Below, piece by piece: positions 24,041-33,183 of a stretch of DNA of 64,000 nt. Within the stretch, counting starts at the first letter, position 1; each line of letters starts with the position of its first letter. The notes beneath the pieces were generated by a model. It was given only the letters and a program-made list of their open reading frames with translations. It ran no database searches and was not told the origin of the DNA. Source of the DNA: Virgibacillus subterraneus (GTDB lineage: Bacteria; Bacillota; Bacilli; Bacillales; Amphibacillaceae); assembly GCF_900110695.1 (NCBI RefSeq), contig NZ_FOEH01000001.1, positions 1,116,001 to 1,180,000 on the forward strand. Reading direction: 5' to 3'. A program made the position numbers and the translations under genes.

Positions 24041-25510
24041 ATGCGTATTGGTGGTCTAGCTACAGGAATGGATATTGATTCACTTGTTAATAAGTTAATG
24101 AAAGCGGAACGGATGCCATTGGACCGAATGCAACAGGAGAGCACTACACTAACCTGGAAACGAGATGCTTTTCGGGATATTAACAAAAAGTTACTTGAGT
24201 TAGATGATATGATGCTGAATATGAAACTGGACAGAACGTATAACTCGAAATCCGTCAGTTCCTCTGATGAAAGCTCAGTTACTGCAACAGCATCTACCGG
24301 AGTACCTGATGGTAGCTACAGTATTGAAGTGAAAAAATTAGCCAGTAGTGAGACAGTTATTGGTGAACAAATCGATATTGATACAACTAAAACATTAGAG
24401 GAACAAGGAATAGTACCTGGAGAAATATCCTTTAATACTTATACAGAAGACGGGAACACCGAGACTCATACTATATCGGTTGATTCTAATGACACATTAC
24501 AAGATGTACTGAAAAAAATAACTGACGATGACAATAATGTGCGAGCATTTTATGATTCAAATACAGAAAAAGTAATTATGGAGACTACAAGAACCGGAAA
24601 ATACAATATTAATGGTAATAAGGAAATTGATTTTTCTACAGATTCCTTTTTAAATGATACATTGAAACTAGGGGCAGGTTATGCATCACAAGAAACAGGT
24701 GGAGAAGATGCTCAATTTAATTATAATGGTGTCGGTATGACTTCACATAATAATTCTTACGATCTTGGAGGAATCAACTTCCAGTTTAAAGGTGTAGGGA
24801 CTGCCAATCTTTCAGTGACAAATAATGATGAGGCTACATTTGATTCCATCATGAAATTCGTTGATAAGTATAATGAAGTTGTTGAAAAATTGAACGGATC
24901 GCAACGTGAAGAAAAATTCCGTGATTATAAACCACTGACAGACAAACAAAAAGAGTCCATGTCAGAAGATGAAATCGAGCTTTGGGAAGAAAAAGCGAAA
25001 AGCGGTATTCTCAGTGGTGAATCAGCAATTTCTGATGGGTTATTTTCCATGCGAAGCAGCTGGTATTCCAATGTTGATACAGGTGGTGAGATAACCTCAC
25101 TAACGCAAGTGGGTATTACCACCTCCAGTAATTACAAAGATGGTGGTAAGTTAATTGTAGATCCAATTGAACTGAAAGCTGCGTTGAGTGACAATCCTGA
25201 GGAAGTTAAAAAGTTATTTTCAAACAGTAGTGAAGATGGCAGCCGTGGACTTATTAATCGGTTAGATGATGCACTTGATTCGACTAGAGGAAAAATCGAA
25301 GCACGAGCTGGAAGTGGTATGGATACATTAGAAAATTACTCATTAGGAAAACGAATGAAAGAAATTAATACGCGTATTTCAGATTTCGAGGATCGCTTAG
25401 TACGGGTGGAAAACCGATATTGGAGCCAATTTACACAAATGGAGAAAGCAATACAACGAATGAATCAGCAATCAGCACAATTAATGTCCCAGTTTGGTGG
25501 AGGCGCTTAA
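24041..25510 (+). CDS. fliD: flagellar filament cap protein FliD
   Basis: Caps the filament and guides flagellin assembly. The ATG at 24041 lies 9 bp after AAAGGAG and gives a 489-aa protein starting MRIGGLATGMDIDSLV; a TTG three codons upstream is less likely. The N-terminal D0 coil (LMKAERMPLDRM), a central variable domain, the FliD_C motif (SGESAISDGLFSMRSSW, LTQVGITT) and the C-terminal coil (RVENRYWSQFTQMEKAIQ) are all present. Confidence 0.96.
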   Translation: MRIGGLATGMDIDSLVNKLMKAERMPLDRMQQESTTLTWKRDAFRDINKKLLELDDMMLNMKLDRTYNSKSVSSSDESSVTATASTGVPDGSYSIEVKKLASSETVIGEQIDIDTTKTLEEQGIVPGEISFNTYTEDGNTETHTISVDSNDTLQDVLKKITDDDNNVRAFYDSNTEKVIMETTRTGKYNINGNKEIDFSTDSFLNDTLKLGAGYASQETGGEDAQFNYNGVGMTSHNNSYDLGGINFQFKGVGTANLSVTNNDEATFDSIMKFVDKYNEVVEKLNGSQREEKFRDYKPLTDKQKESMSEDEIELWEEKAKSGILSGESAISDGLFSMRSSWYSNVDTGGEITSLTQVGITTSSNYKDGGKLIVDPIELKAALSDNPEEVKKLFSNSSEDGSRGLINRLDDALDSTRGKIEARAGSGMDTLENYSLGKRMKEINTRISDFEDRLVRVENRYWSQFTQMEKAIQRMNQQSAQLMSQFGGGA

Positions 25511-25531
25511 ACTTTTAAGGAGTGTTACTTT

Positions 25532-25933
25532 ATGGCAGCAAACAAGCATTACCAGGCATATCAAAATAATTCAGTGAACACGGCGTCTGGTGGAGAACTG
25601 ACTTTAATGTTATATAATGGTTGTATCAAGTTTATTAAACAATCAATTAAAGATTTACAAAATGAAAGTTTTGAAGCAAAAAACACAAATATCCAAAAAG
25701 CACAGAATATTATACATGAATTAATGGTAACATTGGATCCAGAAGTTGAAATCTCACAACAGATTATGCCTTTATACGAGTATATTAAGTTTCAATTAAA
25801 GGAAGGCAACGTCAAGAATGATGTTAATCTTTTAGAAGAAGCCTTAAATTACGTAATTGAGTTTAGAGATACTTGGAAGCAGGTTATAATACAAACGAGA
25901 AAAACGCAATATGCACAGGGCGCACAAGTATAA
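25532..25933 (+). CDS. fliS: flagellin chaperone FliS
   Basis: Export chaperone for flagellin; in B. subtilis it also sharpens the FliW-flagellin interaction. The 133-aa helical protein has YQAYQNNSVNTASGGELTLMLYNGCIKFI at its start (split across the conserved helix 1 and loop) and the usual four-helix layout. ATG at 25532 after AAGGAG. Its TAA overlaps the fliT ATG (TAATG). Confidence 0.95.
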   Translation: MAANKHYQAYQNNSVNTASGGELTLMLYNGCIKFIKQSIKDLQNESFEAKNTNIQKAQNIIHELMVTLDPEVEISQQIMPLYEYIKFQLKEGNVKNDVNLLEEALNYVIEFRDTWKQVIIQTRKTQYAQGAQV

Positions 25934-26286
25934 TGAATCGACTTCAGAAAACATACAAAGTTACTAAGCAGCTTGAAGAAGTGCTAAATGAGAATATAAA
26001 TGGTAAAGACCGTAATGCTGTAATTGAGCAGGTTAATCATTTGGTTGAACAGAGAGGTGACTTGCTAAGTGAAATCACTTCTCCTTATTCCGAAGAAGAA
26101 AAGCAACTTGGAAAAGAACTGGTTAAACTGAATGAACAAATTCAAGAGAAGATGAATAACCTGTTTGACGATTTGAAAGTGGAAATGAAGCAAGTGAAAA
26201 AACAGAAGAAGTCAAATCGTACATATGTAAATCCATATGAAAATGTGAAAACAATGGATGGTATGTATATGGATAGTAAAAAATAG
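25933..26286 (+). CDS. fliT: FliT-like flagellar chaperone
   Basis: The ATG at 25933 overlaps the fliS stop (TAATG), giving 117 aa, about the length of B. subtilis FliT. The product is helical (LQKTYKVTKQLEEVLNE, VIEQVNHLVEQRGDLL), with a basic, Lys-rich tail and a final YVNPYENVKTMDGMYMD segment. FliT-type proteins serve as chaperones for FliD. Sequence conservation in the family is low, so gene order carries part of the call. Confidence 0.88.
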   Translation: MNRLQKTYKVTKQLEEVLNENINGKDRNAVIEQVNHLVEQRGDLLSEITSPYSEEEKQLGKELVKLNEQIQEKMNNLFDDLKVEMKQVKKQKKSNRTYVNPYENVKTMDGMYMDSKK

Positions 26287-26330
26287 TTAAAAACTCCTGC
26301 TAAAACCAGGAGTTTTTAACTATTTTTTTA
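26286..26330 (+). terminator. strong terminator after fliT
   Basis: A 14-bp perfect stem (GTTAAAAACTCCTG with its complement) and a T-rich tract end the flaG-fliT operon. Confidence 0.9.
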
Positions 26331-26418
26331 ATGAAAAAAGTGACTGTACTTCAGTGTGTATAGGGCATCCTGGAATCATTCGACAAAAAGTTACAAAATA
26401 TGACACATTTTTTTGGTG

Positions 26419-26444
26419 GTTTAAGCAGGAAAAGTACGGGGTAA
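26419..26444 (+). promoter_or_regulatory. sigma-B-type promoter of hpf
   Basis: GTTTAA (26419-26424), a 14-bp spacer and GGGTAA (26439-26444) match the general-stress sigma-B consensus. TATAATA at 26450-26456 may serve a second promoter. B. subtilis hpf (yvyD) is likewise sigma-B controlled. Confidence 0.7.
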
Positions 26445-26487
26445 CGTAGTATAATAAATACATAAGGATGAAAGGAGGACACTTTTA

Positions 26488-27039
26488 ATGAAGTACAACA
26501 TTCGTGGTGAAAATATCGAGGTGACGGGTGCAATAAGGGAATACGTAGAAAAAAAGATTAGTAAACTTGAGAGGTACTTTGATACACCCCCAACATCCGA
26601 TGTACATGTAAACTTAAGTGTCTATAACGATGAACAGAAGATTGAGGTTACGATTCCGATGACTAACCTGCTACTGCGTGCCGAGGAGGAGCATATTGAT
26701 ATGTATGCAGCAATTGATCTGGTAGTAGATAAGTTAGAAAGACAAATTCGTAAGTACAAGACTAAAGTTAATCGTAAGTTTAGACAGGAAGGTTCTCCGA
26801 AACACATTTTTGCTGAATTGGAAAAAGAAGCATACGATGAAAAACTTGATTCAGATGAAATTGATATTGTTCGAACAAAGCGTTTTAATTTAAAACCAAT
26901 GGATTCTGAGGAAGCAGTATTACAAATGGACATGTTAGGTCATGCATTTTATGTGTTTACCAATGCTTTATCTGGTGACACAAATGTAGTTTACCGCCGT
27001 AAGGACGGGAGATATGGTTTGATCGAACCTAACAGCTAA
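26488..27039 (+). CDS. hpf: long-form ribosome hibernation promoting factor
   Basis: Long HPF dimerises 70S ribosomes into inactive 100S particles in stationary phase or stress. The 183-aa protein has the N-terminal S30AE domain (about 1-100; YNIRGENIEVTGAIREYV, YAAIDLVVDKLERQI) and the C-terminal dimerisation domain (about 125-181; KPMDSEEAVLQMDMLGH, FVFTNA-like and YRRKDGRYGLIEP). ATG at 26488 after AAAGGAGG. Position between flagellar genes and secA is conserved. Confidence 0.97.
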   Translation: MKYNIRGENIEVTGAIREYVEKKISKLERYFDTPPTSDVHVNLSVYNDEQKIEVTIPMTNLLLRAEEEHIDMYAAIDLVVDKLERQIRKYKTKVNRKFRQEGSPKHIFAELEKEAYDEKLDSDEIDIVRTKRFNLKPMDSEEAVLQMDMLGHAFYVFTNALSGDTNVVYRRKDGRYGLIEPNS

Positions 27040-27056
27040 AAATAATAGATATTCAC

Positions 27057-27083
27057 AGGACGGTCTCATATTGAGATCGTCCT
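27057..27083 (+). terminator. hairpin after hpf
   Basis: AGGACGGTCTCA pairs with TGAGATCGTCCT with one mismatch; the following tract is only TTCC, so termination is moderate. Confidence 0.5.
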
Positions 27084-27204
27084 TCCTAGTTTAAATGAGC
27101 AGTTAAGATGTGCTATTTTCGGCAAAAGCAAAAAACTGTACTTCTATAACAACAATCGTTTCTCAACATGAAAAAGTAGCATGTAAAAAAAATTTTTTTT
27201 AGCA

Positions 27205-27290
27205 GCAAGAAAGTATAAATACTTTCTTACTGGCTAAATGCAACTTAGGCACGCAAAAAGGGTTGGCGAATGCCGGGGTTTCTAACAATT
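27205..27290. repeat. dispersed repeat, copy 3, with a perfect inverted repeat
   Basis: AAGAAAGTAT and ATACTTTCTT (27209-27230) form a perfect 10-bp palindrome; from 27217 the sequence AAATACTTTCTTAC, GGCTAAATGCAAC matches copies 1 and 2. GC-rich TTGGCGAATGCCGGGG follows. It occupies most of the otherwise empty gap between hpf and the 51-aa gene. Confidence 0.45.
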
Positions 27291-27411
27291 TGTCGAAATT
27301 TGTCGTACAGTTTGCCAAAATTAAATTTTGGGACCTAATTTAAAGCCATTTTCAACTAATTATGCGTTAAAATTACTGTACTACTTATTTTTCTTGGAAT
27401 TTATTGTCGAA
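27290..27411 (+). promoter_or_regulatory. cluster of Spo0A-box-like sites
   Basis: TTGTCGAA occurs at 27290-27297 and 27404-27411, and TTGTCGTA at 27300-27307. The consensus Spo0A box is TGTCGAA. They lie 90-210 bp before the 51-aa gene. Function is inferred only. Confidence 0.35.
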
Positions 27412-27501
27412 TTGATTCCTAAAATTGAAAAATGGCAATTAGCATCTTTACATTGTTTCGTGATATAACTGAATTACACAGAAAAGGAAGGGGATTTTGA
27501 T

Positions 27502-27657
27502 GTGAGTGGAGTAAAGTATGATGAACTGCTAAGAAGAGTGCAGCAGCATGAAGAAACCATTACGCAACTAGTGGAAATCATAGCTGTTACAAATCGACGC
27601 CTTTCAGAATTGGAAAGGAAGCAAAATGAACAGTCGCATACATATTCGCTTACATAA
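27502..27657 (+). CDS. small hypothetical protein (51 aa)
   Basis: GTG start at 27502 behind a strong AAGGAAGGGG site (27485-27494). The product is a short, charged, predicted coiled-coil helix (YDELLRRVQQHEETITQLVE, RRLSELERKQNE). No family is recognised. It stands alone between hpf and secA, preceded by Spo0A-like boxes and followed by a terminator about 65 bp downstream. The good ribosome site and clear framing support a real gene. Confidence 0.55.
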   Translation: MSGVKYDELLRRVQQHEETITQLVEIIAVTNRRLSELERKQNEQSHTYSLT

Positions 27658-27721
27658 TTTTTCTTCTAAGCAGCAAGAGAACTATAGTTTCCACTAATAT
27701 GCCTCATACTTACCTCATTTT

Positions 27722-27754
27722 AAAGAACAGTTCACCCCCGAACTGTTCTTTTCT
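27722..27754 (+). terminator. terminator before secA
   Basis: AAGAACAGTTC pairs perfectly with GAACTGTTCTT around CACCCCC-like loop bases; TTCTCT follows. Confidence 0.75.
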
Positions 27755-27947
27755 CTATCATTTGTTAAACGATTAAGCTCTTTAAATCAGTTGTCATGAG
27801 ACTTTAGATACGTTATTATTAATGGTGGACTATCATATTAAAGAGAATTATATTTCAAATAAATTTTATTGGTACAGTTTAAGAATAACGATGGTCATCC
27901 TGTTGGTTGAAGGCTAAGTTTTTCTTATAATACGAGGAGCGTTTTAA

Positions 27948-30461
27948 ATGGCTGGTTTATTGACAAAGATTTTTGGTGATGGAAATAAAAAGCATCTAAC
28001 CCGATTAGAGAAGAAGGTTGATCAGATAGAGGCATTGGAATCGGCAATGGAAGCTTTATCTGATGAAGATTTAAGGTACAAAACAGATGAGTTTAAACAA
28101 CGTTATGCTGATGGTGAAACATTAGAGGATATGATGGCTGAAGCATATGCCGTTGTACGTGAAGGATCAAAAAGGGTGCTAGGTATGCGTCCGTTCCCGG
28201 TACAGCTTATGGGTGCGATTGCATTGCATGAAGGTAATATAGCTGAGATGAAAACAGGTGAAGGTAAAACCCTTGCTTCAACCATGCCTGCATATTTAAA
28301 TGCGATAGCTGATAAAGGCGTTCATATAATTACAGTAAATGAATATCTTGCTGATCGTGATGCGGAAGAAATGGGAGAGTTATATGGATTTCTTGGCTTG
28401 ACTGTCGGATTGAATGGGAACGGGTTGACCAAAGAAGAAAAAAGGGAAGCATACTATTGTGATATAACCTATGGTACAAATAATGAATTTGGGTTTGACT
28501 ATTTACGAGATAATATGGTTCTTTACAAAGAGCAAATGGTTCAGAGACCTTTGAATTTCGCAATTATTGATGAAGTTGACTCTATTCTTATCGATGAAGC
28601 TAGAACACCTTTAATAATTTCAGGATCTGCACAGAAATCTGCACAGATGTATCAACAGGCAAATTCATTTGTACGAACACTTAAACATGAAACGGATTAT
28701 ACCTATGATGAAAAAACAAAAGGTGTGCAGTTAACAGAAGAAGGAATTAATAAGGCGGAGAGTTATTATAATATAGAGAACTTATTTGACCTAGATCATG
28801 TATCACTTACACATCACATTAACCAGGCATTGAAAGCACATGCATCGATGCATGTTGATACAGATTATGTGGTACAGGAAGGCGAAGTAGTGATAGTTGA
28901 CCAGTTCACTGGACGTTTGATGAAGGGGCGCCGTTATAGTGATGGACTCCATCAGGCAATCGAGGCGAAAGAAGGATTACAGATTCAGAACGAGAGTATG
29001 ACGCTTGCCTCTATTACGTTCCAGAACTTCTTCCGCATGTATAATAAACTTTCTGGTATGACTGGTACAGCCAAGACAGAAGAAGAAGAGTTCCGTAATA
29101 TATATAATATGGATGTTATTGCAATTCCTACTAATCAGCCCATTATAAGAGATGATAAGGCAGATATGATTTATAAATCGATGGAAGGTAAATTCCTCGC
29201 GGTTGTAAATGATATTAAAGAAAGATATGAAAAAGGTCAGCCGGTTTTAGTTGGTACGGTGGCAGTTGAAACGTCAGAACTAATCGCTAATATGTTACAG
29301 AAGTCTGGTGTTAAACACAATGTGCTGAATGCAAAGAATCACTACCGAGAGGCAGAAATCATAGAGAATGCAGGTCAAAAAGGTGCAGTTACAATAGCAA
29401 CAAACATGGCAGGCCGTGGTACCGATATTAAACTTGGTGAAGGTGTTGTAGATGTCGGCGGTCTAGCTGTTATTGGTACAGAACGTCATGAGTCACGCCG
29501 TATTGATAATCAATTGCGTGGACGTTCAGGGCGTCAGGGTGATCCTGGTATGACACAATTTTATTTATCAATGGAAGATGAATTGATGCGTCGTTTCGGC
29601 TCTGATAACCTTCGTTCCATGATGGAGCGACTTGGAATGGATGATGATCAGCCAATCGAAAGTAAGATGGTTTCACGAGCTGTAGAATCAGCCCAAAAAC
29701 GTGTTGAAGGTAACAACTTTGATGCACGTAAGACAGTATTATCTTATGATGATGTTTTACGTCAGCAACGTGAAATTATCTACAAACAGCGTTTTGATGT
29801 AATAGATGCTAACGAAAATCTACGCGATATTATTGAAGCAATGATCATATCAACACTAGAGCGCGTGGTTGGTGCAAATACACAAGATGAGCTCGATGAA
29901 AATTGGGAACTTAATTCCATTGTGGAGTATGTCCACGGAAACTTATTGGACTATGACGATATATCCGTAGAAGACATCAAGGGTAAAGAACCTGAAGAAA
30001 TAACAGAGTTCATTATGGAAAAAGTGAGAAAACGCTATGATGAAAAAGAAGAAGAGCTTACTACTGAGCAGATGCGTGAGTTTGAAAAAGTTATTTTACT
30101 CCGTACAGTTGATACGAAATGGATGGACCATATTGACCAAATGGACCAGCTTCGCCAAGGGATTCACCTGCGTGCGTACGGACAAAATGACCCATTACAG
30201 GAGTACCAGGCAGAAGGCTTCCATATGTTTGAGCAAATGGTTGTTGCAATAGAAGAGGAAGTTGCTAAATACGTGATGAAAGCACAAATACGTGATAATC
30301 TGCAGCGTCAGGAAGTTGCCAAAAACACGCAAGCAGTATCAGGCGGACAGGATGACAAGAAAAAGAGTCGCAAACCATATGTAAAGTCGGAAAATATTGG
30401 ACGTAATGATCCTTGTCCATGTGGCAGTGGCAAAAAGTACAAAAATTGTCATGGAAAGTAG
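27948..30461 (+). CDS. secA: preprotein translocase ATPase SecA
   Basis: The motor that pushes unfolded proteins through SecYEG. The 837-aa protein has Walker A MKTGEGKT (101-108), the DEVD box (near 207), the preprotein cross-linking domain, NBD2 with [13 protein letters not shown] and [10 protein letters not shown], the helical scaffold/wing, and the C-terminal zinc motif [15 protein letters not shown] that binds SecB-like partners or ribosomes. The length matches B. subtilis SecA. ATG at 27948 after GAGGAGCG. Confidence 0.98.
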   Translation: MAGLLTKIFGDGNKKHLTRLEKKVDQIEALESAMEALSDEDLRYKTDEFKQRYADGETLEDMMAEAYAVVREGSKRVLGMRPFPVQLMGAIALHEGNIAEMKTGEGKTLASTMPAYLNAIADKGVHIITVNEYLADRDAEEMGELYGFLGLTVGLNGNGLTKEEKREAYYCDITYGTNNEFGFDYLRDNMVLYKEQMVQRPLNFAIIDEVDSILIDEARTPLIISGSAQKSAQMYQQANSFVRTLKHETDYTYDEKTKGVQLTEEGINKAESYYNIENLFDLDHVSLTHHINQALKAHASMHVDTDYVVQEGEVVIVDQFTGRLMKGRRYSDGLHQAIEAKEGLQIQNESMTLASITFQNFFRMYNKLSGMTGTAKTEEEEFRNIYNMDVIAIPTNQPIIRDDKADMIYKSMEGKFLAVVNDIKERYEKGQPVLVGTVAVETSELIANMLQKSGVKHNVLNAKNHYREAEIIENAGQKGAVTIATNMAGRGTDIKLGEGVVDVGGLAVIGTERHESRRIDNQLRGRSGRQGDPGMTQFYLSMEDELMRRFGSDNLRSMMERLGMDDDQPIESKMVSRAVESAQKRVEGNNFDARKTVLSYDDVLRQQREIIYKQRFDVIDANENLRDIIEAMIISTLERVVGANTQDELDENWELNSIVEYVHGNLLDYDDISVEDIKGKEPEEITEFIMEKVRKRYDEKEEELTTEQMREFEKVILLRTVDTKWMDHIDQMDQLRQGIHLRAYGQNDPLQEYQAEGFHMFEQMVVAIEEEVAKYVMKAQIRDNLQRQEVAKNTQAVSGGQDDKKKSRKPYVKSENIGRNDPCPCGSGKKYKNCHGK

Positions 30462-30506
30462 TAATGAAAGCAGGCACTCCCTAAGTATGGGAGTGTTTTC
30501 ATTACA
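30462..30506 (+). terminator. hairpin between secA and prfB
   Basis: CACTCCC and GGGAGTG pair around TAAGTAT, with outer GTAATGAAA/TTTTCATTAC arms and a TTTT tract. prfB may be partly co-transcribed by read-through. Confidence 0.65.
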
Positions 30507-30531
30507 CGATAAAATTAATGAGGTGAATGAT

Positions 30532-31633
30532 ATGGAACTAGCGGAAATTGGAAATAAAATTGAATTAATGACAAACAGGATTGCAGATTTCAGGGGGTCT
30601 CTTTGACTTAGATGAAAAAAGGGAACGTATTGAAGAGTTGGAACAAATGATGACATTCCCAGACTTTTGGGATGACCAGAATGCTGCACAAAAAGTGATA
30701 GCTGAAACAAACGGTTTGAAAAGCTATGTCGATAGCTTTGACGAATTAGAAGAGAAGTTAGATAATCTGAAGGTATCTTTTGAACTGGTGAAGGAAGAGA
30801 ATGATAGCGAGCTTTTTGCTGAGCTTGAACAGGAAATTCATACAGTACTTGAAGATATAAATAAATTTGAGTTGCAGATGCTTTTAAGCGAACCATATGA
30901 TGCAAATAATGCTATTTTGGAATTACATCCTGGTGCGGGTGGTACAGAATCACAGGATTGGGCCAGTATGTTGCTGCGGATGTATCAACGGTGGGCTGAT
31001 AGCCGGGACTTCTCGGTAGAAACCCTCGATTATTTACCTGGTGATGAAGCAGGGGTTAAGAGTGTTACGTTATTAATTAAAGGCTACAATGCTTATGGGT
31101 ATCTGAAAGCTGAAAAAGGAGTACATCGATTAGTAAGAATTTCACCATTTGATTCTTCTGGAAGAAGACATACGTCTTTTTCATCTTGTGACGTACTGCC
31201 AGAAACGTCAGATGATGTTGACATTGAGGTTAAAACTGAGGATATAAAAATTGATACGTATCGTGCAAGTGGTGCTGGTGGACAGCATGTTAACACGACA
31301 GATTCAGCTGTTCGAATAACCCATTTACCTACAAAAATTGTCGTCACATGTCAATCTGAGCGTTCACAAATAAAAAACCGAGAACAAGCGATGAAAATGT
31401 TAAAATCCAAGTTATATCAGAAAGAAATAGAACGTCAGCAGCAGGAAGTCGATGCACTGCGTGGTGAACAAAAAGAAATAGGCTGGGGAAGTCAAATTCG
31501 CTCTTATGTCTTTCATCCATATACAATGGTAAAAGACCATCGAACAAACAAGGAAGTTGGTAATGCGCAAGGTGTGATTGATGGTGATCTCGATCCATTC
31601 ATAGATGCTTACTTACATGCTCAATTAGACTAA
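30532..31633 (+). CDS. prfB: peptide chain release factor 2 with programmed +1 frameshift
   Basis: RF2 ends translation at UGA and UAA. The ATG at 30532 follows GAGGTGA. Twenty-four codons in frame 1 end at an in-frame TGA (30604-30606); the preceding CTT, the internal Shine-Dalgarno-like AGGGGG (30591-30596) and the following C form the classical AGGGGG-TCT-CTT-TGA-C slippery signal, so ribosomes shift +1 and continue from GAC at 30605 for 342 more residues, 366 in all. The SPF recognition tripeptide (ISPFDSSGR) and GGQ catalytic motif (GAGGQHVN) are present. The frameshift lets RF2 level control its own synthesis. Confidence 0.97.
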
Positions 31634-31817
31634 TTTCCAATAGGATAAGTCTTTATAATTTCATGAATTTGACACAATTTGGCAAAGTCATTGCCCGCCA
31701 TGAAGTTTGTATAATTTTTGTATAAAAGTGGTAATGTCCAATGGTTTTAATTCTTTGTAATTAGGTTATACTAATGCTGATAACCTTTATACTAAATTAT
31801 GTTAGGGGGATTTATGC

Positions 31818-32201
31818 ATGAAAAAATGGTTATTCACAATGCTATTTGGTTCAGCGCTAGTGCTCGGTGCTTGTGGCGGTGGCGGAGATGACGGCGGTAA
31901 CGAGGAACCAGCTGATAATGGTGGAACCGATACCGAAGAATCAACAGGGGATGAAGGTGGTGGCTCAGTAGATACTGCCGCTGCCGAAGAACTATATCAA
32001 AATAATTGCGCTTCTTGCCACGGTGGCGATCTTTCTGGCGGAGCTGGTCCTAAGTTGTCAGCAATTGGTTCAAAATATTCTGTTGATGAAATTGCTGGTA
32101 TCCTTAAGAATGGTAAAAATAACGGTATGCCAGCATTTGAAGGTCAGCTATCTGAAGGAGATATAACAACACTTTCTTCATGGTTGGCAGAAAAGAAATA
32201 A
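31818..32201 (+). CDS. cccB: membrane-anchored cytochrome c-551 lipoprotein CccB
   Basis: A small electron carrier on the outer membrane face. The 127-aa product has a lipobox (LGAC, Cys19), a low-complexity Gly/Glu/Asp linker (20-52) and one haem-binding CASCH motif (Cys64, Cys67, His68), with Met104 (NNGMPAF) as probable sixth ligand. The ATG at 31818 follows AGGGGG. It may pass electrons to terminal oxidases; the nitric oxide reductase and NirK encoded 7-10 kb downstream are other possible partners. It has its own terminator. Confidence 0.94.
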   Translation: MKKWLFTMLFGSALVLGACGGGGDDGGNEEPADNGGTDTEESTGDEGGGSVDTAAAEELYQNNCASCHGGDLSGGAGPKLSAIGSKYSVDEIAGILKNGKNNGMPAFEGQLSEGDITTLSSWLAEKK

Positions 32202-32222
32202 TGTGATTACTTAGCTACTGCT

Positions 32223-32265
32223 AGCTTGTTCTTCTGGATTAGTTTCTAAGGAACAAGCTTTTTTT
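32223..32265 (+). terminator. terminator of cccB
   Basis: AGCTTGTTC (32223-32231) pairs with GAACAAGCT (32251-32259), followed by T6. Confidence 0.85.
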
Positions 32266-32496
32266 GCGTTCATTTCACAGAACTCTTTAGAAAAGATACC
32301 TTATATGGATAAGTTATTTAATAAGTTAATGAATTGAAATGAAAATGTAATAATTTTTTTCTAAATTTTTTGCTGAAAAATGTTATAATATATATAATTA
32401 TATACTAGAGATAGAAAAAAGGGTGTGTAGTACAGAAAAAATAAAGCAAAAATCGACAACAAGAATGACTAAATAAAGGTTAAAGGTGATACATAA

Positions 32497-33183
32497 ATGA
32501 TTAAAATGAAAGATGTATACAAGACATATGCGAATGGTGTAACTGCACTTAATGGCATTAATATAGATATCGACCAAGGCGAATTTGTTTATATTGTCGG
32601 GCCAAGTGGTGCCGGCAAGTCTACTTTTGTAAAACTCATGTACCGCGAAGTTAAACCTTCGGACGGTACCATGATTATAAACGAAATTGATATAAATAAC
32701 ATGAAGGAAAAGAAAGTTCCGTATTTACGAAGGGACATAGGTGTTATTTACCAGGACTTTAAGCTGTTACCAAAACTATCAGTCTATGAGAATATAGCAT
32801 TTGCGTTGGAGGTTATTGAAGAATCACCTCGAAATATTAGAAAACGTGTCATGGATGTTCTTGAACTAGTTGGCTTAAAGAATAAAGCACGTTTTATTCC
32901 TGACGAATTATCAGGCGGTGAACAACAACGTGTTTCAATAGCACGAGCTATTGTTAATCATCCAAAGGTTGTTATTGCGGACGAGCCCACTGGAAACCTG
33001 GATCCGGAGACATCATGGGGAATTATGCGGATCTTTGAAGAAATTAATGCCAAGGGTACAACGGTTATCATGGCCACCCATAGCAAAGAAATTGTTAACA
33101 CGATTAAAAAACGCGTTATTGCTGTAGAAGACGGGCTAATCGTGCGTGACGAGCAACGAGGTGAATACGGCTATGAAGTTTAG
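32497..33183 (+). CDS. ftsE: cell-division ABC transporter ATPase FtsE
   Basis: Forms with FtsX a transmembrane switch that activates cell-wall hydrolases. The 228-aa ATPase has Walker A GPSGAGKS (35-42), the signature LSGGEQQR (about 138-145) and Walker B VVIADEPTGNLD. The ATG at 32497 follows AAAGGTGA. A TATAAT box near 32391-32396 may be its promoter in the 300-bp gap after cccB. The ftsX start overlaps its end by 11 bp. Confidence 0.96.
   Translation: MIKMKDVYKTYANGVTALNGINIDIDQGEFVYIVGPSGAGKSTFVKLMYREVKPSDGTMIINEIDINNMKEKKVPYLRRDIGVIYQDFKLLPKLSVYENIAFALEVIEESPRNIRKRVMDVLELVGLKNKARFIPDELSGGEQQRVSIARAIVNHPKVVIADEPTGNLDPETSWGIMRIFEEINAKGTTVIMATHSKEIVNTIKKRVIAVEDGLIVRDEQRGEYGYEV

Noticed and set aside
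27240-27290. Possible second c-di-GMP riboswitch (GCAAC...CACGCAAA...GGGTT)
   Set aside because: The GNRA-capped hairpin between the two conserved blocks and the CGGG-CTAA arm are absent; the stretch matches the dispersed repeat instead.
30397-30606. Separate 69-codon gene before prfB
   Set aside because: Its last 25 codons are the true start of prfB before the frameshift; the upstream part lies in the secA end.
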